This document shows positions 1 to 9,766 of a DNA stretch of 64,000 nt, one piece after another; the first letter of the stretch is position 1; every line of letters begins with the position of its first letter. The translations under genes were made by a program, and so were the position numbers. The DNA is from Aestuariivita sp. (GTDB taxonomy: Bacteria > Pseudomonadota > Alphaproteobacteria > Rhodobacterales > Rhodobacteraceae): NCBI GenBank assembly GCA_026709985.1, contig JAPORY010000094.1, positions 1 through 64,000 of the forward strand, read 5' to 3'. The notes beneath the pieces are model-generated. The model was not told where the DNA came from and did no database searches. It worked only from the letters and a program-made list of their open reading frames with translations.

Positions 1-288
1 GCATAGGGCGCGTCGTCTCTCTGGCGCTGCGATCACTGGCAAAATGACGTTATTTGGCAACTTCTCACCCGCTAATTTGAGGAATGTATCCTTGCGCAGA
101 TGGAGAGCAAGTCACTTTTGTCATTAGCATTACCTATCCTGCGCATTGTTGAAGTCGAGAAACAATTTTAGGGCAAGGGAAATTGAAACTGAGAGCAGCG
201 AAGTTAAGCGCAAATTCCCCCTCTCTGACATTAAACGATTTTGAGCGCATACGCGCAATGCTGTCACAAAATAGGAAAGAAAGTAGCA
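1..288. other. Upstream intergenic stretch, no gene recognised
   Basis: About 290 bases before the first confident start codon. One frame is open from base 2 to a stop near base 160 and could be the tail of a gene lying outside the window, but its translation resembles nothing I know. The last 40 bases hold the purine-rich leader of the following ligase gene. Confidence 0.4.
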
Positions 289-1404
289 ATGCAAGAACAG
301 TTCTCAATAGGCGTAGAGGAAGAGTACATCTTGGTAGACAAAGATTCTCTTGACCCTGTCAAAGCACCAAGAGAACTGATGGACGCCTGCGGGAATGAAC
401 TTCAAGGCCAGGTCGCGCCCGAATTCTTGCAATGTCAAATCGAAATTGGCACCAAAGTCTGTAATGACATTGCCAGCGTGCGAGACGATCTCAGGCGTTT
501 AAGATCATGTATCGTTCGTCAAGCATCAGGCTATAATTTGGTACCAATAGCCGTTTCTTGCCATCCCTACGCGGATTGGAAAGACCAAGAACACACGCCA
601 AAGGAGCGTTATGACGAACTCCGAAAAGCGTTGGGCGATGTCGCCCGACGCCTATTGATCTGCGGCATGCATGTACATATCGGTATCGACGACAAGAATT
701 TGCGGATCGACTTACTGCCGCAGATGAGTTACTTTCTCCCGCATCTTCTAGCACTCTCGACCTCTTCCCCCTTTTGGCAGGGTAGCGATACCGAACTTTC
801 GTCCTACCGCCTTAGCGTGTTTGATAATTTGCCACGAACAGGACTCCCCCCACGCTTCGCAAGTTGGGATGATTATGAAGCCGAGACTGGAACATTGATC
901 AACCTCGGAATTATCGAAAATACGACCAAAATCTGGTGGGATCTTCGCCCGTCACATCGATTCCCAACTTTAGAAACACGAATTATGGACGTATCGCCGC
1001 GTTTAGAACACGCACTCTCGCTCGCAGCAACTGTTCAAGCAATTATGCGCATGCTCTGCCGATTCCGTGCCGATAATCTACGCTGGCGAGAATATGATGC
1101 CTTTTTACTCGGCGAGAATCGCTGGCGTGCGCAGCGCTATGGCATCACCCAAGGATTGATTGACTTTGGCGAAGCTTCAATTAAACCTATGGCACAACTT
1201 GTCGAAGAAATTATTGTGCGCGTTGAGGAGGATACTGCGGCATTGGGTTGCACCAAAGAAGTTGAGGCCTTGGAAAATATTGTGAAGAACGGCACGAGCG
1301 CTACCCGGCAAAGAGCCGTTTACGAACAAGCCAAAGCTAGCGACAAAGAGCCGTTAAATGCAGTTATTCGCCATCTCATTGATGAATTTCAACACGATCT
1401 CTAG
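289..1404 (+). CDS. Carboxylate-amine ligase, GCS2 (YbdK) family
   Basis: A 371-residue protein of the glutamate-cysteine ligase type 2 family, ATP-grasp-like enzymes that join a carboxylate to an amine. The N-terminal motif [13 protein letters not shown] is the family hallmark; the acidic EEEY residues bind metal and nucleotide. GMHVHIGID near residue 140 and [10 protein letters not shown] near residue 245 are further conserved blocks. I place the start at the ATG at 289, just before the conserved motif and after a purine-rich stretch (aggaaagaaag), rather than at a TTG 48 bases upstream. The family often shows weak glutamate-cysteine ligase activity in vitro, but the true substrate here is unknown. 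It stands alone and converges on mltG. Confidence 0.85.
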   Translation: MQEQFSIGVEEEYILVDKDSLDPVKAPRELMDACGNELQGQVAPEFLQCQIEIGTKVCNDIASVRDDLRRLRSCIVRQASGYNLVPIAVSCHPYADWKDQEHTPKERYDELRKALGDVARRLLICGMHVHIGIDDKNLRIDLLPQMSYFLPHLLALSTSSPFWQGSDTELSSYRLSVFDNLPRTGLPPRFASWDDYEAETGTLINLGIIENTTKIWWDLRPSHRFPTLETRIMDVSPRLEHALSLAATVQAIMRMLCRFRADNLRWREYDAFLLGENRWRAQRYGITQGLIDFGEASIKPMAQLVEEIIVRVEEDTAALGCTKEVEALENIVKNGTSATRQRAVYEQAKASDKEPLNAVIRHLIDEFQHDL

Positions 1405-1495
1405 AAATCCGCTATTCAATTATTACAATAGCAGGCACCAGCGTATGCCAAGAGGGTTTACGGGACCTGCTACAGTCCGTTGATGAATTTTGGAT

Positions 1496-2659
1496 TCATT
1501 CCGAAACCCTTGCATTTCGCTCAGCTTCAATTCTTCGCCAGATAGTAACGTTGCGATTATGTTCGGCTAAATTCTGAGCGAAAGCATGCCCGCCAGTACC
1601 GTCAGCAACGAAGAAAAAGTACGGCGTGTCATCAGGGCGTGACGCAGCTTGTATGCTAGCCCGACCGGGATTTGCAATAGGGGTTGGCGGTAATCCATCA
1701 ATCACGTAGGTGTTCCATGGTGTGGGTTGCGTGAGTTCGCTTCTTCGCAAACCGCGCCCCAGAACTTCCCGGCCTTTGGTAATGCCGTAGATGACGGTTG
1801 GATCGGTTTGCAATCGCATTCCGCGGTTTAATCGATTGACAAATACGCTCGCTATCTTCGCTCGCTCTTCTGCAACTCCCGACTCTTTTTCGATAATCGA
1901 AGCAAGGATCAGCATTTCTTCAGGGTTGTTCAGTGGCAATCCGTCGAATCGTGCGCTCCATGCCTCGTCTACCCGTTGCTTTTGTAAATCTTGCATTTTT
2001 TTTAAGATTTTGGCTCGTAATTCATCCCTGACGAATTCATAACTCTCAGGTGCAAGCGATCCCTCTATGGGAACATCATCAATGTCACCAGTCAAAACAT
2101 CAATTTGTTTTAGGGCTTCGGTCACTTGCCAACTGGTAACGCCCTCGGCTAAGGAAACTCGAAACCGCGTCCCGGGCTCATCCTTTTTCTGCTGATAAAC
2201 TGGCGGGAACGGCGCTGTGTCGACGTTGAACTCGATTAAGGACTCATTCTTTTTTGTCGTTGGATTGATTTCCCGAACTTCGGTAACAAGTCGCGTCACG
2301 CCGACACGGTAAATCACTTCAGCTCCGCAAGTATTAGCTCCCCCTGCAGTAATTTTTTCCACGATCATTTCCATTGATTCGGTAGGCTCAATCAAAAAGC
2401 GTCCGGCTTTTAGCGCTGAGGTTTTATCCGTGTAGTCAGCCCCTAACTGAAAAATTTGCGCTGACGAAATGGCCCCCTCGGCACGGAGATATTCACCCAC
2501 GCTTGTCATGGAGGCCCCTCGCTCGACCCGCAAACATATCGCCTCCGACAGCGGGCCATTCCCATAATATTGCCGCTGTCCCCATAAGATTACGCTCGCA
2601 AGCAAAAAGAAAACGACAATGAGTAACGTTAAGCCGTTTGAGGCCAGCGACCGAACCAT
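1496..2659 (-). CDS. mltG: Endolytic murein transglycosylase MltG
   Basis: A 387-residue inner-membrane lytic transglycosylase that cleaves nascent glycan strands and is thought to terminate peptidoglycan chain elongation. Residues 10-27 form one membrane anchor; a LysM-like region follows and the YceG catalytic domain fills the C-terminal half. The block LASIIEKESG carries the expected catalytic glutamate (about E257), followed by SVFVNRLNRGMRLQTDPTV, typical of the family. Its ATG overlaps the fabF stop by one base (TAATG), so the two are translationally coupled. Placement at the end of the fab cluster is common in proteobacteria. Confidence 0.95.
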   Translation of the reverse strand: MVRSLASNGLTLLIVVFFLLASVILWGQRQYYGNGPLSEAICLRVERGASMTSVGEYLRAEGAISSAQIFQLGADYTDKTSALKAGRFLIEPTESMEMIVEKITAGGANTCGAEVIYRVGVTRLVTEVREINPTTKKNESLIEFNVDTAPFPPVYQQKKDEPGTRFRVSLAEGVTSWQVTEALKQIDVLTGDIDDVPIEGSLAPESYEFVRDELRAKILKKMQDLQKQRVDEAWSARFDGLPLNNPEEMLILASIIEKESGVAEERAKIASVFVNRLNRGMRLQTDPTVIYGITKGREVLGRGLRRSELTQPTPWNTYVIDGLPPTPIANPGRASIQAASRPDDTPYFFFVADGTGGHAFAQNLAEHNRNVTIWRRIEAERNARVSE

Positions 2660-3921
2660 TAAGGCAGTTCCTGAAAGACGATACTTACATTCGTCCCGCC
2701 GAATCCAAAGGAATTTGTCAAAGCGGTCCTGATTCGCCTTTCGCGCTTGCCGTTTGGCGCGAGATCAAGTTTAGTTTCGGTCACCGGATTATCGAGATTT
2801 ATTGTTGGCGGCGCGACCTGGTCTCGGATGGCAAGGATCGAGAAGATTGCCTCAATTGCCCCTGCAGCCCCCAAGAGGTGACCGGTAGCAGACTTGGTTG
2901 ATGATAGAGTTACTTTTGCGACCGAACTGTCGAGTAGTCGTTCGACCGCCGCCAATTCTATGACATCCGCCATGGTCGAAGTTCCATGAGCGTTGATGTA
3001 ATCAAGGGCTGATGGGGCAGTGTCGGCATCTTTCAAGGCTGCTTGCATTGCGCGCATAGCACCATCGCCGTCCTCGGACGGCGCCGTGATGTGAAATGCA
3101 TCTCCAGAGAGTCCATACCCAGTTAATTCCGCGTAAATTCGTGCTCCTCGAGAACGGGCTAACTCCAGTTCCTCAAGCACCATAACGCCCGCACCCTCTC
3201 CCATGACAAATCCATCTCGATCATCATCAAAAGGGCGGCTCGCCTTTTCTGGTTCGTGACCGCGCTTGGTACTGAGAGCTTTACAGGCATTAAAACCCGC
3301 GATCCCTAACTTGCAAATTGCTGCTTCAGCACCCCCTGCAACCATGACATCCGCATCGCCATACTTGATCATACGAGCCGCATCACCGATCGCGTGTGCT
3401 CCGGTAGAACAAGCTGTAACCACCGAATGATTTGGCCCTTTAAAGCCGTAGCGAATACTGACCTGTCCAGAAATTAAGTTAATCAGTGCTCCAGGGACAA
3501 AAAAGGGACTGACGCGACGGGCTCCTCTCTCATTCATCAGCAGCGTAGTTTTGGTAATGGAGTTTAGACCACCAATTCCTGATCCGATTAAAACACCGGT
3601 TCTTTCTTGTTCGATTTTCGTTTTTGGGAACCAAGCTGCATCTTCTACCGCCTGCTGTGCAGCGGCAATTCCAAACATGATAAATGTATCAACTTTTCGT
3701 TGCTCTTTGGGTTCCATATAGTTTTCGGCAAAAAAGGTTCCGTCTTCGCCGTTTCCTCGAGGCACCTCACAGGCGTAGGTCGTGATTAATCCTTCTGGAT
3801 CAAAACCCGAGATCGTTCCGGCACCCGATTGGCCCGCTAAGATGCGTTCCCAACTTGCCTCAACGCCATCAGCGAGCGGCGTTACTAACCCCAAACCGGT
3901 TACAACAACTCTTCTTTGCAT
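2659..3921 (-). CDS. fabF: Beta-ketoacyl-ACP synthase II (FabF)
   Basis: A 420-residue elongation condensing enzyme that adds malonyl-ACP units to growing acyl-ACP in the cytoplasm. The Cys-His-His triad is visible: cysteine in VVTACSTGAHA, histidine in NAHGTST and histidine in ATGHLLGAAGA. The family often reads GTSTPLGD after the first histidine; here it is GTSTMADVIEL, a modest departure. Length and the closing GFGGTNVSIVF block are normal. It follows acpP on the minus strand, but across an unusual 874-base gap, and is coupled to mltG downstream. Confidence 0.95.
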   Translation of the reverse strand: MQRRVVVTGLGLVTPLADGVEASWERILAGQSGAGTISGFDPEGLITTYACEVPRGNGEDGTFFAENYMEPKEQRKVDTFIMFGIAAAQQAVEDAAWFPKTKIEQERTGVLIGSGIGGLNSITKTTLLMNERGARRVSPFFVPGALINLISGQVSIRYGFKGPNHSVVTACSTGAHAIGDAARMIKYGDADVMVAGGAEAAICKLGIAGFNACKALSTKRGHEPEKASRPFDDDRDGFVMGEGAGVMVLEELELARSRGARIYAELTGYGLSGDAFHITAPSEDGDGAMRAMQAALKDADTAPSALDYINAHGTSTMADVIELAAVERLLDSSVAKVTLSSTKSATGHLLGAAGAIEAIFSILAIRDQVAPPTINLDNPVTETKLDLAPNGKRERRIRTALTNSFGFGGTNVSIVFQELP

Positions 3922-4795
3922 TCGCAGCTTTCAAACTCTTCTGTTCGCCCGTCTAACAAATCGCAATTGCCACGCGTGTCAGCACAAGCGCCCAATCAGA
4001 CCAATTCAACATCTAAGCGCTTATAAATCACAACCCAACGCCATAGCACTATTGCCCGTAAAGGTAGTTTTCGGCGAGAACTGTGGCTCTCAAGCTCGAC
4101 AATGGATGCTATTGTAGTGCCGCATGAATGTAAATTCTAATTCTGCCGTATTGCCGTCATTCAAACAGTACTAAGGTTAATCGCGATCGGAGCATTACAA
4201 AAGATACTGGGCCGCAATTCAATTGTCACAGAGCCAGAGGCGATTTGAAAAGACGGTGAGGACTGCTTACGAAGCCATTGATTCTTGACTGGAGAGAAAT
4301 TCGTTCTTTGGTAACTGAAATTATCCTGCGATTAATTCGTCTTCTAGCTTCTATTTCGACGAAAACCTTCGCCCCTTGTCTTAAAGCGTAGGCCTCACGT
4401 CAACGCCACAGAGCCGATCTTAATCGGAGCAAATCGCACAGATATGGGGCCGACACGGTTACCTCTTGGTATCTGCCACAATCCAACTTTTAGGTATAAC
4501 CGAACGACAAGTTATCTCATCCCTACCCCATTGTAATGGCTCATGAGTACGGCACACAAAATATCACAAATTTTGGAACCAATGGGAAATCTTACTGAAT
4601 CAGAGTATTAATCCGCACGAAAGCGGCGCAATCATTACCTGACAGTGGGCAAATGACAACCACTCGGAGCAGGACGTCAACCACATTCGATTGTGGTCAG
4701 CGCCGCCGTCGTCAGGTCAAAGGAAACATCGTAAATGGAACTGGTAACGCGACGGAAATAGAAATCGATATGTGAACGCTAAAGCAACGAATGCC
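3922..4795. other. Long gap between fabF and acpP, no gene recognised
   Basis: These 874 bases separate two genes that are usually adjacent. I see no open frame with recognisable protein similarity on either strand. A small hairpin (accaca and tgtggt around a 6-base loop, near 4680-4697) lies after acpP on its transcribed strand but has no T-run. The sequence attgtagtgcc at 4111-4121 recurs in the accessory region near 30.5 and 33.3 kb. The gap may hold the decayed remains of a gene or an inserted element. Confidence 0.5.
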
Positions 4796-5029
4796 CTAGG
4801 ACGCCTCTTGAATAAACTTGACCGCATCGCCGAAGGTTTGAATATTTTCCGCCGCGTCGTCAGGGATCTCGATTGCAAATTCTTCCTCGAATGCCATCAC
4901 TAACTCGACTGTATCAAGGCTATCCGCTCCGAGGTCATCAATAAACGAAGCATTATCGATAACCTTCGTCTCCTCGACTCCGAGGTGCTCTACCACAATT
5001 TTCTTCACGCGATCTGCGACGTCGCTCAT
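4796..5029 (-). CDS. acpP: Acyl carrier protein
   Basis: A 77-residue acidic carrier for acyl intermediates of fatty-acid synthesis. The phosphopantetheine attachment serine is S37 in [11 protein letters not shown], and the length and flanking helices are canonical. It sits 173 bases after fabG on the minus strand; this position between fabG and fabF is the standard one. The protein is made in large amounts, so this spacing may hold its own promoter, but I could not assign one by eye. Confidence 0.97.
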   Translation of the reverse strand: MSDVADRVKKIVVEHLGVEETKVIDNASFIDDLGADSLDTVELVMAFEEEFAIEIPDDAAENIQTFGDAVKFIQEAS

Positions 5030-5202
5030 ATCAATTCCTCACCGTTACCGTCGTAGTCAAATTATTTGTTGTTTCTGCGAATTTTATTTTCGCGACAGAG
5101 TGTCAGAAGAAATAACTGGGACCGAAAGACTGTCCGTTTCCTCTGCATTAGTTGCGTATACCTACTTGCCTTACCAATGACAACCACAATTCGTGATTTG
5201 AT

Positions 5203-5943
5203 TTATACCATCGCCATTCCGCCGTTTACATGCAAAGTTACTCCAGTCAAATAGGAAGCCTCATTACTCGCCAAGAATACGACAGAAGCTGCGACTTCGT
5301 CTGGCGTTCCCATGCGTTTCATCGGTATACGGTCGCTTATTGCAGTTTTTTGCACCGCATTCAACTTTTTGGTCATTGCGGAATCGATAAAGCCTGGCGC
5401 CACTGCATTTGCGGTAATGCCTCGGCTGGCAACCTCTTGCGCCAATGATTTTGTAAAGCCGATAATTCCAGCCTTCGCAGCCACATAGTTCCCCTGACCC
5501 ACATTTCCAGTTTGGGCAACCACCGAGGATATGTTGATAATTCGGCCCCAACGCGCTCTTATCATGCTGCGAAGTACTGATTTCGAAAGCCTAAATGTTG
5601 CGGTTAGGTTCAGTTCAAGTACCTGATTCCAATCGTCATCTGACATTCGTAATAAAATAGTGTCAGAGGTTGCTCCTGCATTATTTATCAAAATATCAAT
5701 ACTGCCTAGTTTCTCTCCTACCTCGTCAGTGAGTTTGGTAATGGCCTCAGGATTTCGGAGATCGCAAGGGAAAGGATACGCATCAGATCCTAGGTCGTTG
5801 GTAAGTTTCTCTAAAACTTCTTCCCGCGTTCCGGTCAAGGCAACGGTTGCGCCTGCAGCGCGCAGACTTTTGGCTATCGCGGAGCCAATACCGCCTGAAG
5901 CGCCAGTAATTAAGGCATTTTTTCCTTCAAGATTGAACATCAT
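5203..5943 (-). CDS. fabG: 3-oxoacyl-ACP reductase FabG
   Basis: A 246-residue NADPH-dependent short-chain dehydrogenase that reduces 3-oxoacyl-ACP. The cofactor motif TGASGGIGSAIA begins at residue 13, NNAG is near 87-90, and the catalytic residues are a serine in NISS (139-140), Y153 and K157 in NYVAAK. The start is the first of two consecutive ATG codons, behind GGAG, and overlaps the end of fabD by 17 bases. The fab context separates it from other SDR enzymes such as the one at 54.4 kb. Confidence 0.95.
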   Translation of the reverse strand: MMFNLEGKNALITGASGGIGSAIAKSLRAAGATVALTGTREEVLEKLTNDLGSDAYPFPCDLRNPEAITKLTDEVGEKLGSIDILINNAGATSDTILLRMSDDDWNQVLELNLTATFRLSKSVLRSMIRARWGRIINISSVVAQTGNVGQGNYVAAKAGIIGFTKSLAQEVASRGITANAVAPGFIDSAMTKKLNAVQKTAISDRIPMKRMGTPDEVAASVVFLASNEASYLTGVTLHVNGGMAMV

Positions 5944-6886
5944 TACTTTGCTCCATGCTTGTCATGGCCGCCAAAACATCCGCTGGGACCGCAATATTGC
6001 GCGTGGTAATACCTCTGTTCGTCCTTCGCACCATGCCGCTCAGTGCTTTTCCAGCACCGATTTCCCATACGTCCTCAATGTTTTCTCTACCCATCATCAA
6101 AATTATCTCACGCCAACGAACAACACCGGTAACCTGATCGACCAGCAATTTTCGAATGCGCTCTGGGTCTGAAACTGGTTCAGCTAGGGTGTTGGCGATA
6201 AGCGGTATTTTTGGTAGCGAGATTGTGACGTCAATTAGTGCATCCAACATACGTTTTGCCGCCAAATCCATAAGCGAACAGTGAAACGGGGCACTGACAG
6301 GCAGTAGAATCGACCGTTTGGCGCCACGTTCCTTGGCATTTTCGATGGCTCGGTCTACCGCCTCTTTATGACCCGATACAACAACTTGGGCAGGATCATT
6401 ATCATTAGCGATTTGACAGACTTGATCACCGGCTGATTCATGCACCACCTCTCTTACCGCATTGAGATCAAGTCCAAGGATTGCAACCATCGCACCATGC
6501 CCATTGGCCACTGCCGCCTGCATCGCGGTGCCACGGATTCGTAGCAGTCGTGCCGTATCAGGCAGTGTCAGCGAACCCGCAACAGCGAGCGCTGAATATT
6601 CGCCAAGTGAGTGACCAGCCACATATGTTCCATCCTCAATGGTTAATCCTTCGCTCTCCAATGCACGAAAAGCCGCAACCGACGTAACCATGAGAGCGGG
6701 TTGTGCATTCGCGGTTAATGTCAGCGTTTTTTGATCACCCTCCCAAATTAATCGACTCAGGTGTTCGTCCAATGCCTCATCAACTTCCTCAAAAGCAGCC
6801 CGAGCCGAGGGATAGGCGTTAGCGAGCTCTTTACCCATGCCAACGAATTGGGCGCCTTGCCCCGGAAACACAAATGCACGCTTCAT
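5927..6886 (-). CDS. fabD: Malonyl-CoA:ACP transacylase FabD
   Basis: A 319-residue transferase that loads malonyl groups from CoA onto ACP. The oxyanion motif GQGAQFVGMG is at residues 9-18, the nucleophile is S93 in GHSLGEYSAL, and the partner histidine lies in SAPFHCSLM near residue 200. It heads the fabD-fabG-acpP-fabF-mltG order on the minus strand, so the promoter is expected in the divergent region at 6887-7209. Confidence 0.96.
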   Translation of the reverse strand: MKRAFVFPGQGAQFVGMGKELANAYPSARAAFEEVDEALDEHLSRLIWEGDQKTLTLTANAQPALMVTSVAAFRALESEGLTIEDGTYVAGHSLGEYSALAVAGSLTLPDTARLLRIRGTAMQAAVANGHGAMVAILGLDLNAVREVVHESAGDQVCQIANDNDPAQVVVSGHKEAVDRAIENAKERGAKRSILLPVSAPFHCSLMDLAAKRMLDALIDVTISLPKIPLIANTLAEPVSDPERIRKLLVDQVTGVVRWREIILMMGRENIEDVWEIGAGKALSGMVRRTNRGITTRNIAVPADVLAAMTSMEQSNDVQS

Positions 6887-7209
6887 GGATTTCTCTCAAA
6901 TTGGATTGATGCGGTTTATGCGTAGCAACCTTGAAATGCAATCATCCACTTTAGTTTTGCGGCAGAGAAGTGACGATATCGATCCGCGCAAGATCCTTAT
7001 GGATCAGTTTGAAAACCAATTTGACCCCTTTCATCATTTGTTCGCCGTGCATCATTGTCTATTTTTCTCAGCCTTTGATGGCTATTTTCTTTGGGAAATT
7101 TGGTGATTATGCTGATAAGTTACCGAGAACAAATGCCCGATTTGGCCATTTTTTGTGCGAAATTCGCACCTTCAACGCCACCGCGCTAAAATATGAATTG
7201 ATTCTCGAC
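6887..7209. other. Divergent intergenic region between fabD and the b561-YceI gene
   Basis: This 323-base stretch lies between two divergently read genes and must carry the promoter of the fab cluster (minus) and that of the cytochrome gene (plus). An open frame runs through it into the cytochrome gene from 6970, but the extra residues resemble no part of the family, so I treat it as untranslated. No FapR/FadR-like operator could be recognised by eye. Confidence 0.45.
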
Positions 7210-8409
7210 ATGCCAATTTCGAATACCTCTAATCAATTCGGCTCGGTAAGCAAAATACTCCATTGGCTTACCGTCATTTTGATTTTTGTGACAATCCCGC
7301 TTGCATGGTATGCAGCTCAACTTCCCAATGACTCTTCTGAACAAGTCGCGAAAAAACTGTTTGCATTCTCCCTGCACAAGACTTTTGGCATTACGGCATT
7401 GGGGGTCGCTATCTTCCGTATACTTTGGGCCGTAACGCAAACCGCCCCCAATCTTGTAGGTAGGCCGAAGCATTTTGAAATCTCACTCGCAGCGATTGTG
7501 CACTGGCTACTTTATTTCTCCATCATTTCGGTGCCCCTTACTGGCTGGATCCATCACGCGGCAAGCACGGGCTATGCGCCTATTTTGTGGCCATTTTCAC
7601 AGAATCTGATCTTCGTTCCAAAAGATCCATGGACATCAGAGTTATTCGCCGGATTTCATCACGTCACCAAGTTTATTCTGTTAGCCGCCGTTGGTCTGCA
7701 TATCGCTGGTGCCCTCAAACATCACTACATCAATAAAGATGCAACGCTCCTGCGAATGTTGCCTCGTAACCCTTCTAATTTTCCGACTTCGCAACGCCCA
7801 AAATGGATCAAATCATTTTCTATAGCCGTTGCAGTTTGGCTAGCCTCTCTTGGAGTCGGTGGGTTCTTTGGTGCCTACCCAACCCAATTTTCTCATGAGC
7901 CAGAAACGGCTCAAACAGGCAAAAATTCAGATTGGACCGTCACTAAGGGCGATTTGCGTATCTCCGTAACCCAAGGAGGATCGCAGATTTTAGGGGAATT
8001 TGCTGATTGGACCTCAACGATCAGCTTTGATCCCGATGCGACCGAGGGAGTTGTCGGTGCTGTAAAGGTTGAAATAGCCACTTCGTCCCTCACACTTGGA
8101 ACGATCACTGAACAGGCCATCAGCGATCTATTTCTTGACAGCAAAAAATTCCCAACTGCCCATTTTCAAGCAGACATCATTCGCAATGAAGCTGGTTACC
8201 GGGCCATTGGGAGTTTGACAGTTCGTGACACGCCGATAGATATTTCTCTCCCCCTCACGCTGTTGATCAACCAGAATGTTACCGATGCATCCGGGAAAAT
8301 TATCGTTCAGAGGCTTGATTTTGGCGTCGGCCCGACCTTTCCAGGGGAGAGTTTTGTCGGACATGCGGTCGAAATCAATTTTTCTCTGACTGCAACAGTC
8401 AAATTATAA
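7210..8409 (+). CDS. Cytochrome b561 fused to a YceI domain
   Basis: A 399-residue two-domain protein. Residues about 10-190 match the bacterial cytochrome b561 family (di-heme, four membrane helices): ILHWLTVILIF carries H18, SLHKTFG a second histidine, and later histidines occur in VHWLLYF, FHHVTKF and GLHIAGALKHH. A further helix at about 204-222 leads to a C-terminal YceI lipocalin-like domain (about 240-399), expected in the periplasm, with ILGEFADWTSTISFDPD and SKKFPTAHFQA. YceI domains bind isoprenoid or quinone-like lipids. The start at 7210 (MPISNTSNQFGS) directly precedes the b561 domain. A separate YceI gene lies downstream on the opposite strand. A role in quinone-linked electron transfer is inference. 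Confidence 0.88.
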   Translation: MPISNTSNQFGSVSKILHWLTVILIFVTIPLAWYAAQLPNDSSEQVAKKLFAFSLHKTFGITALGVAIFRILWAVTQTAPNLVGRPKHFEISLAAIVHWLLYFSIISVPLTGWIHHAASTGYAPILWPFSQNLIFVPKDPWTSELFAGFHHVTKFILLAAVGLHIAGALKHHYINKDATLLRMLPRNPSNFPTSQRPKWIKSFSIAVAVWLASLGVGGFFGAYPTQFSHEPETAQTGKNSDWTVTKGDLRISVTQGGSQILGEFADWTSTISFDPDATEGVVGAVKVEIATSSLTLGTITEQAISDLFLDSKKFPTAHFQADIIRNEAGYRAIGSLTVRDTPIDISLPLTLLINQNVTDASGKIIVQRLDFGVGPTFPGESFVGHAVEINFSLTATVKL

Positions 8410-8714
8410 CAAAGAGGCGTTCAAAACGGAAGGCATTCGTGCGTCTGGAAGACTGATTGCACGGCATAATGACTTATGCAATCAAGCCGCATCGCGACTC
8501 ATTACTGCTCAATCCTGCCTTTGTCCAACTAGGCCAGCAACCGATTACTGAGACATTCAACACAGATATGCTTATAGCGTGAACGGGAGCAAATATAAGA
8601 ACAGCGCCAACTGCTATTTCACCGATCCAGTATCCATTGCGATTTCAACATCCCACGACATTCCATTTGTAATCCCCCGCCCAATAGCCGGTCGTAATTA
8701 TTGAAATTTCGAGT
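8410..8714. other. Convergent intergenic region, no gene recognised
   Basis: These 305 bases lie between the convergent ends of the b561-YceI and YceI genes. I saw no open frame with recognisable similarity and no clear bidirectional terminator hairpin. Confidence 0.5.
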
Positions 8715-9305
8715 TCATTCGGCTTGCAGGGCTTCGATTGAAATAAAAACCTCAACAGCGTCACTAACCGCTGGAGCAAAGGCTCCCAAATCGAAGTCAG
8801 ATCGCAGGAGTGTCGTTGTCGCATCAAAACCCAATGTCGGCGTCCCCGCTTTCGAGCCAAATGGATAAGGTGCAGCGTTATTTAACGTGGTCGCTAAAGT
8901 GACCGACTTGATGACGCCATTCATCGATAAATCCCCAGTGATATTGGCCGCATTTTCTCCAGTGATCTCTATATCTGTCGACGAAAATGAAATCATATCA
9001 TCCGCCGAAGTATTGAAAAAATCGTCTGACATAAAATGTCCGTCGCGCGCTTCCCAACCTGTAAACATACTCATCACTGGCATTGAAACAGTGACGCTTG
9101 AAGCTGCGGGATCGTCTTCATCAAAAATAATCTGGCCTTCGAATCCTGAAAACATCCCTGTGGTCGTCGAAAAACCCAAATGATTATACGAAAAAACAAC
9201 CTGAGAGTGGCTTGCATCAAGCTCGAATTTTGCTGGAGCCGCATTTAATATACTGCCTGACACGACCAAGAGTAGAATCAGAACCGCCTTCATATTGATC
9301 ATCAT
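8715..9305 (-). CDS. YceI family periplasmic lipid-binding protein
   Basis: A 196-residue secreted YceI protein. An N-terminal signal sequence (KAVLILLLVVSGSILNAAPA) precedes the lipocalin-like domain, which opens with FELDASHSQVVFSYNHLGFS, the usual family start. Later blocks include SDDFFNT and ITGDLSMNGVIKSV. The ATG at 9305 follows AGAGGA at a good distance, so the longer upstream reading is not needed. It converges on a gene whose C-terminal half is the same domain, which suggests that the two work on the same class of ligand. The bound ligand cannot be told from sequence. Confidence 0.9.
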   Translation of the reverse strand: MMINMKAVLILLLVVSGSILNAAPAKFELDASHSQVVFSYNHLGFSTTTGMFSGFEGQIIFDEDDPAASSVTVSMPVMSMFTGWEARDGHFMSDDFFNTSADDMISFSSTDIEITGENAANITGDLSMNGVIKSVTLATTLNNAAPYPFGSKAGTPTLGFDATTTLLRSDFDLGAFAPAVSDAVEVFISIEALQAE

Positions 9306-9766
9306 ATGTTCCTCTTTGTTCTCACTGTTGAGAACCCCTGCGAGCAAATGGGAGCCTTTTCGAAATCAGGGACAACCGATTCCAGCACTTGGAGTTCTAC
9401 AATAGCTTAGAAGGTTGCTTGGCTAAAGTCCCTGGAGTCTGAATTGTCGCATTCATCCAAAGAAGTCAATTCATTGTCAATCGCCTGATGTCCTCTCGAT
9501 CGGAAGAAGATGATTTCTTCTCAACTATTCCTCCTCATTCTTATGCAGGGTTGCGGAGATACACTGGCGAGTATCAAGTATAACGAAAAATCCGCTTGAA
9601 TATATTTACGACAGGCGATGAATCACAGCCACAAGAATTTTCCGGTTCAGTTCCAATTGGTGCAAAGGAGATATTTTTACCAACATATTTTCTCGTTATT
9701 CTAGGATTCGGAGAGCGCATAGGTGACAATTGAGGGCGCAAACGTGACCGACCGCTTGACTGAAGA
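9306..9766. other. Intergenic region, no gene recognised
   Basis: A 461-base stretch between two minus-strand genes. It should hold the promoter of the YceI gene. Neither strand shows a frame with recognisable protein similarity. Confidence 0.45.

Noticed and set aside
4679..4698. Hairpin downstream of acpP as a terminator
   Set aside because: The stem is only six bases and no run of T follows on the transcribed strand.
6970..7209. N-terminal extension of the b561-YceI protein
   Set aside because: The extra 80 codons are not similar to the family, and the divergent promoter region must lie there.
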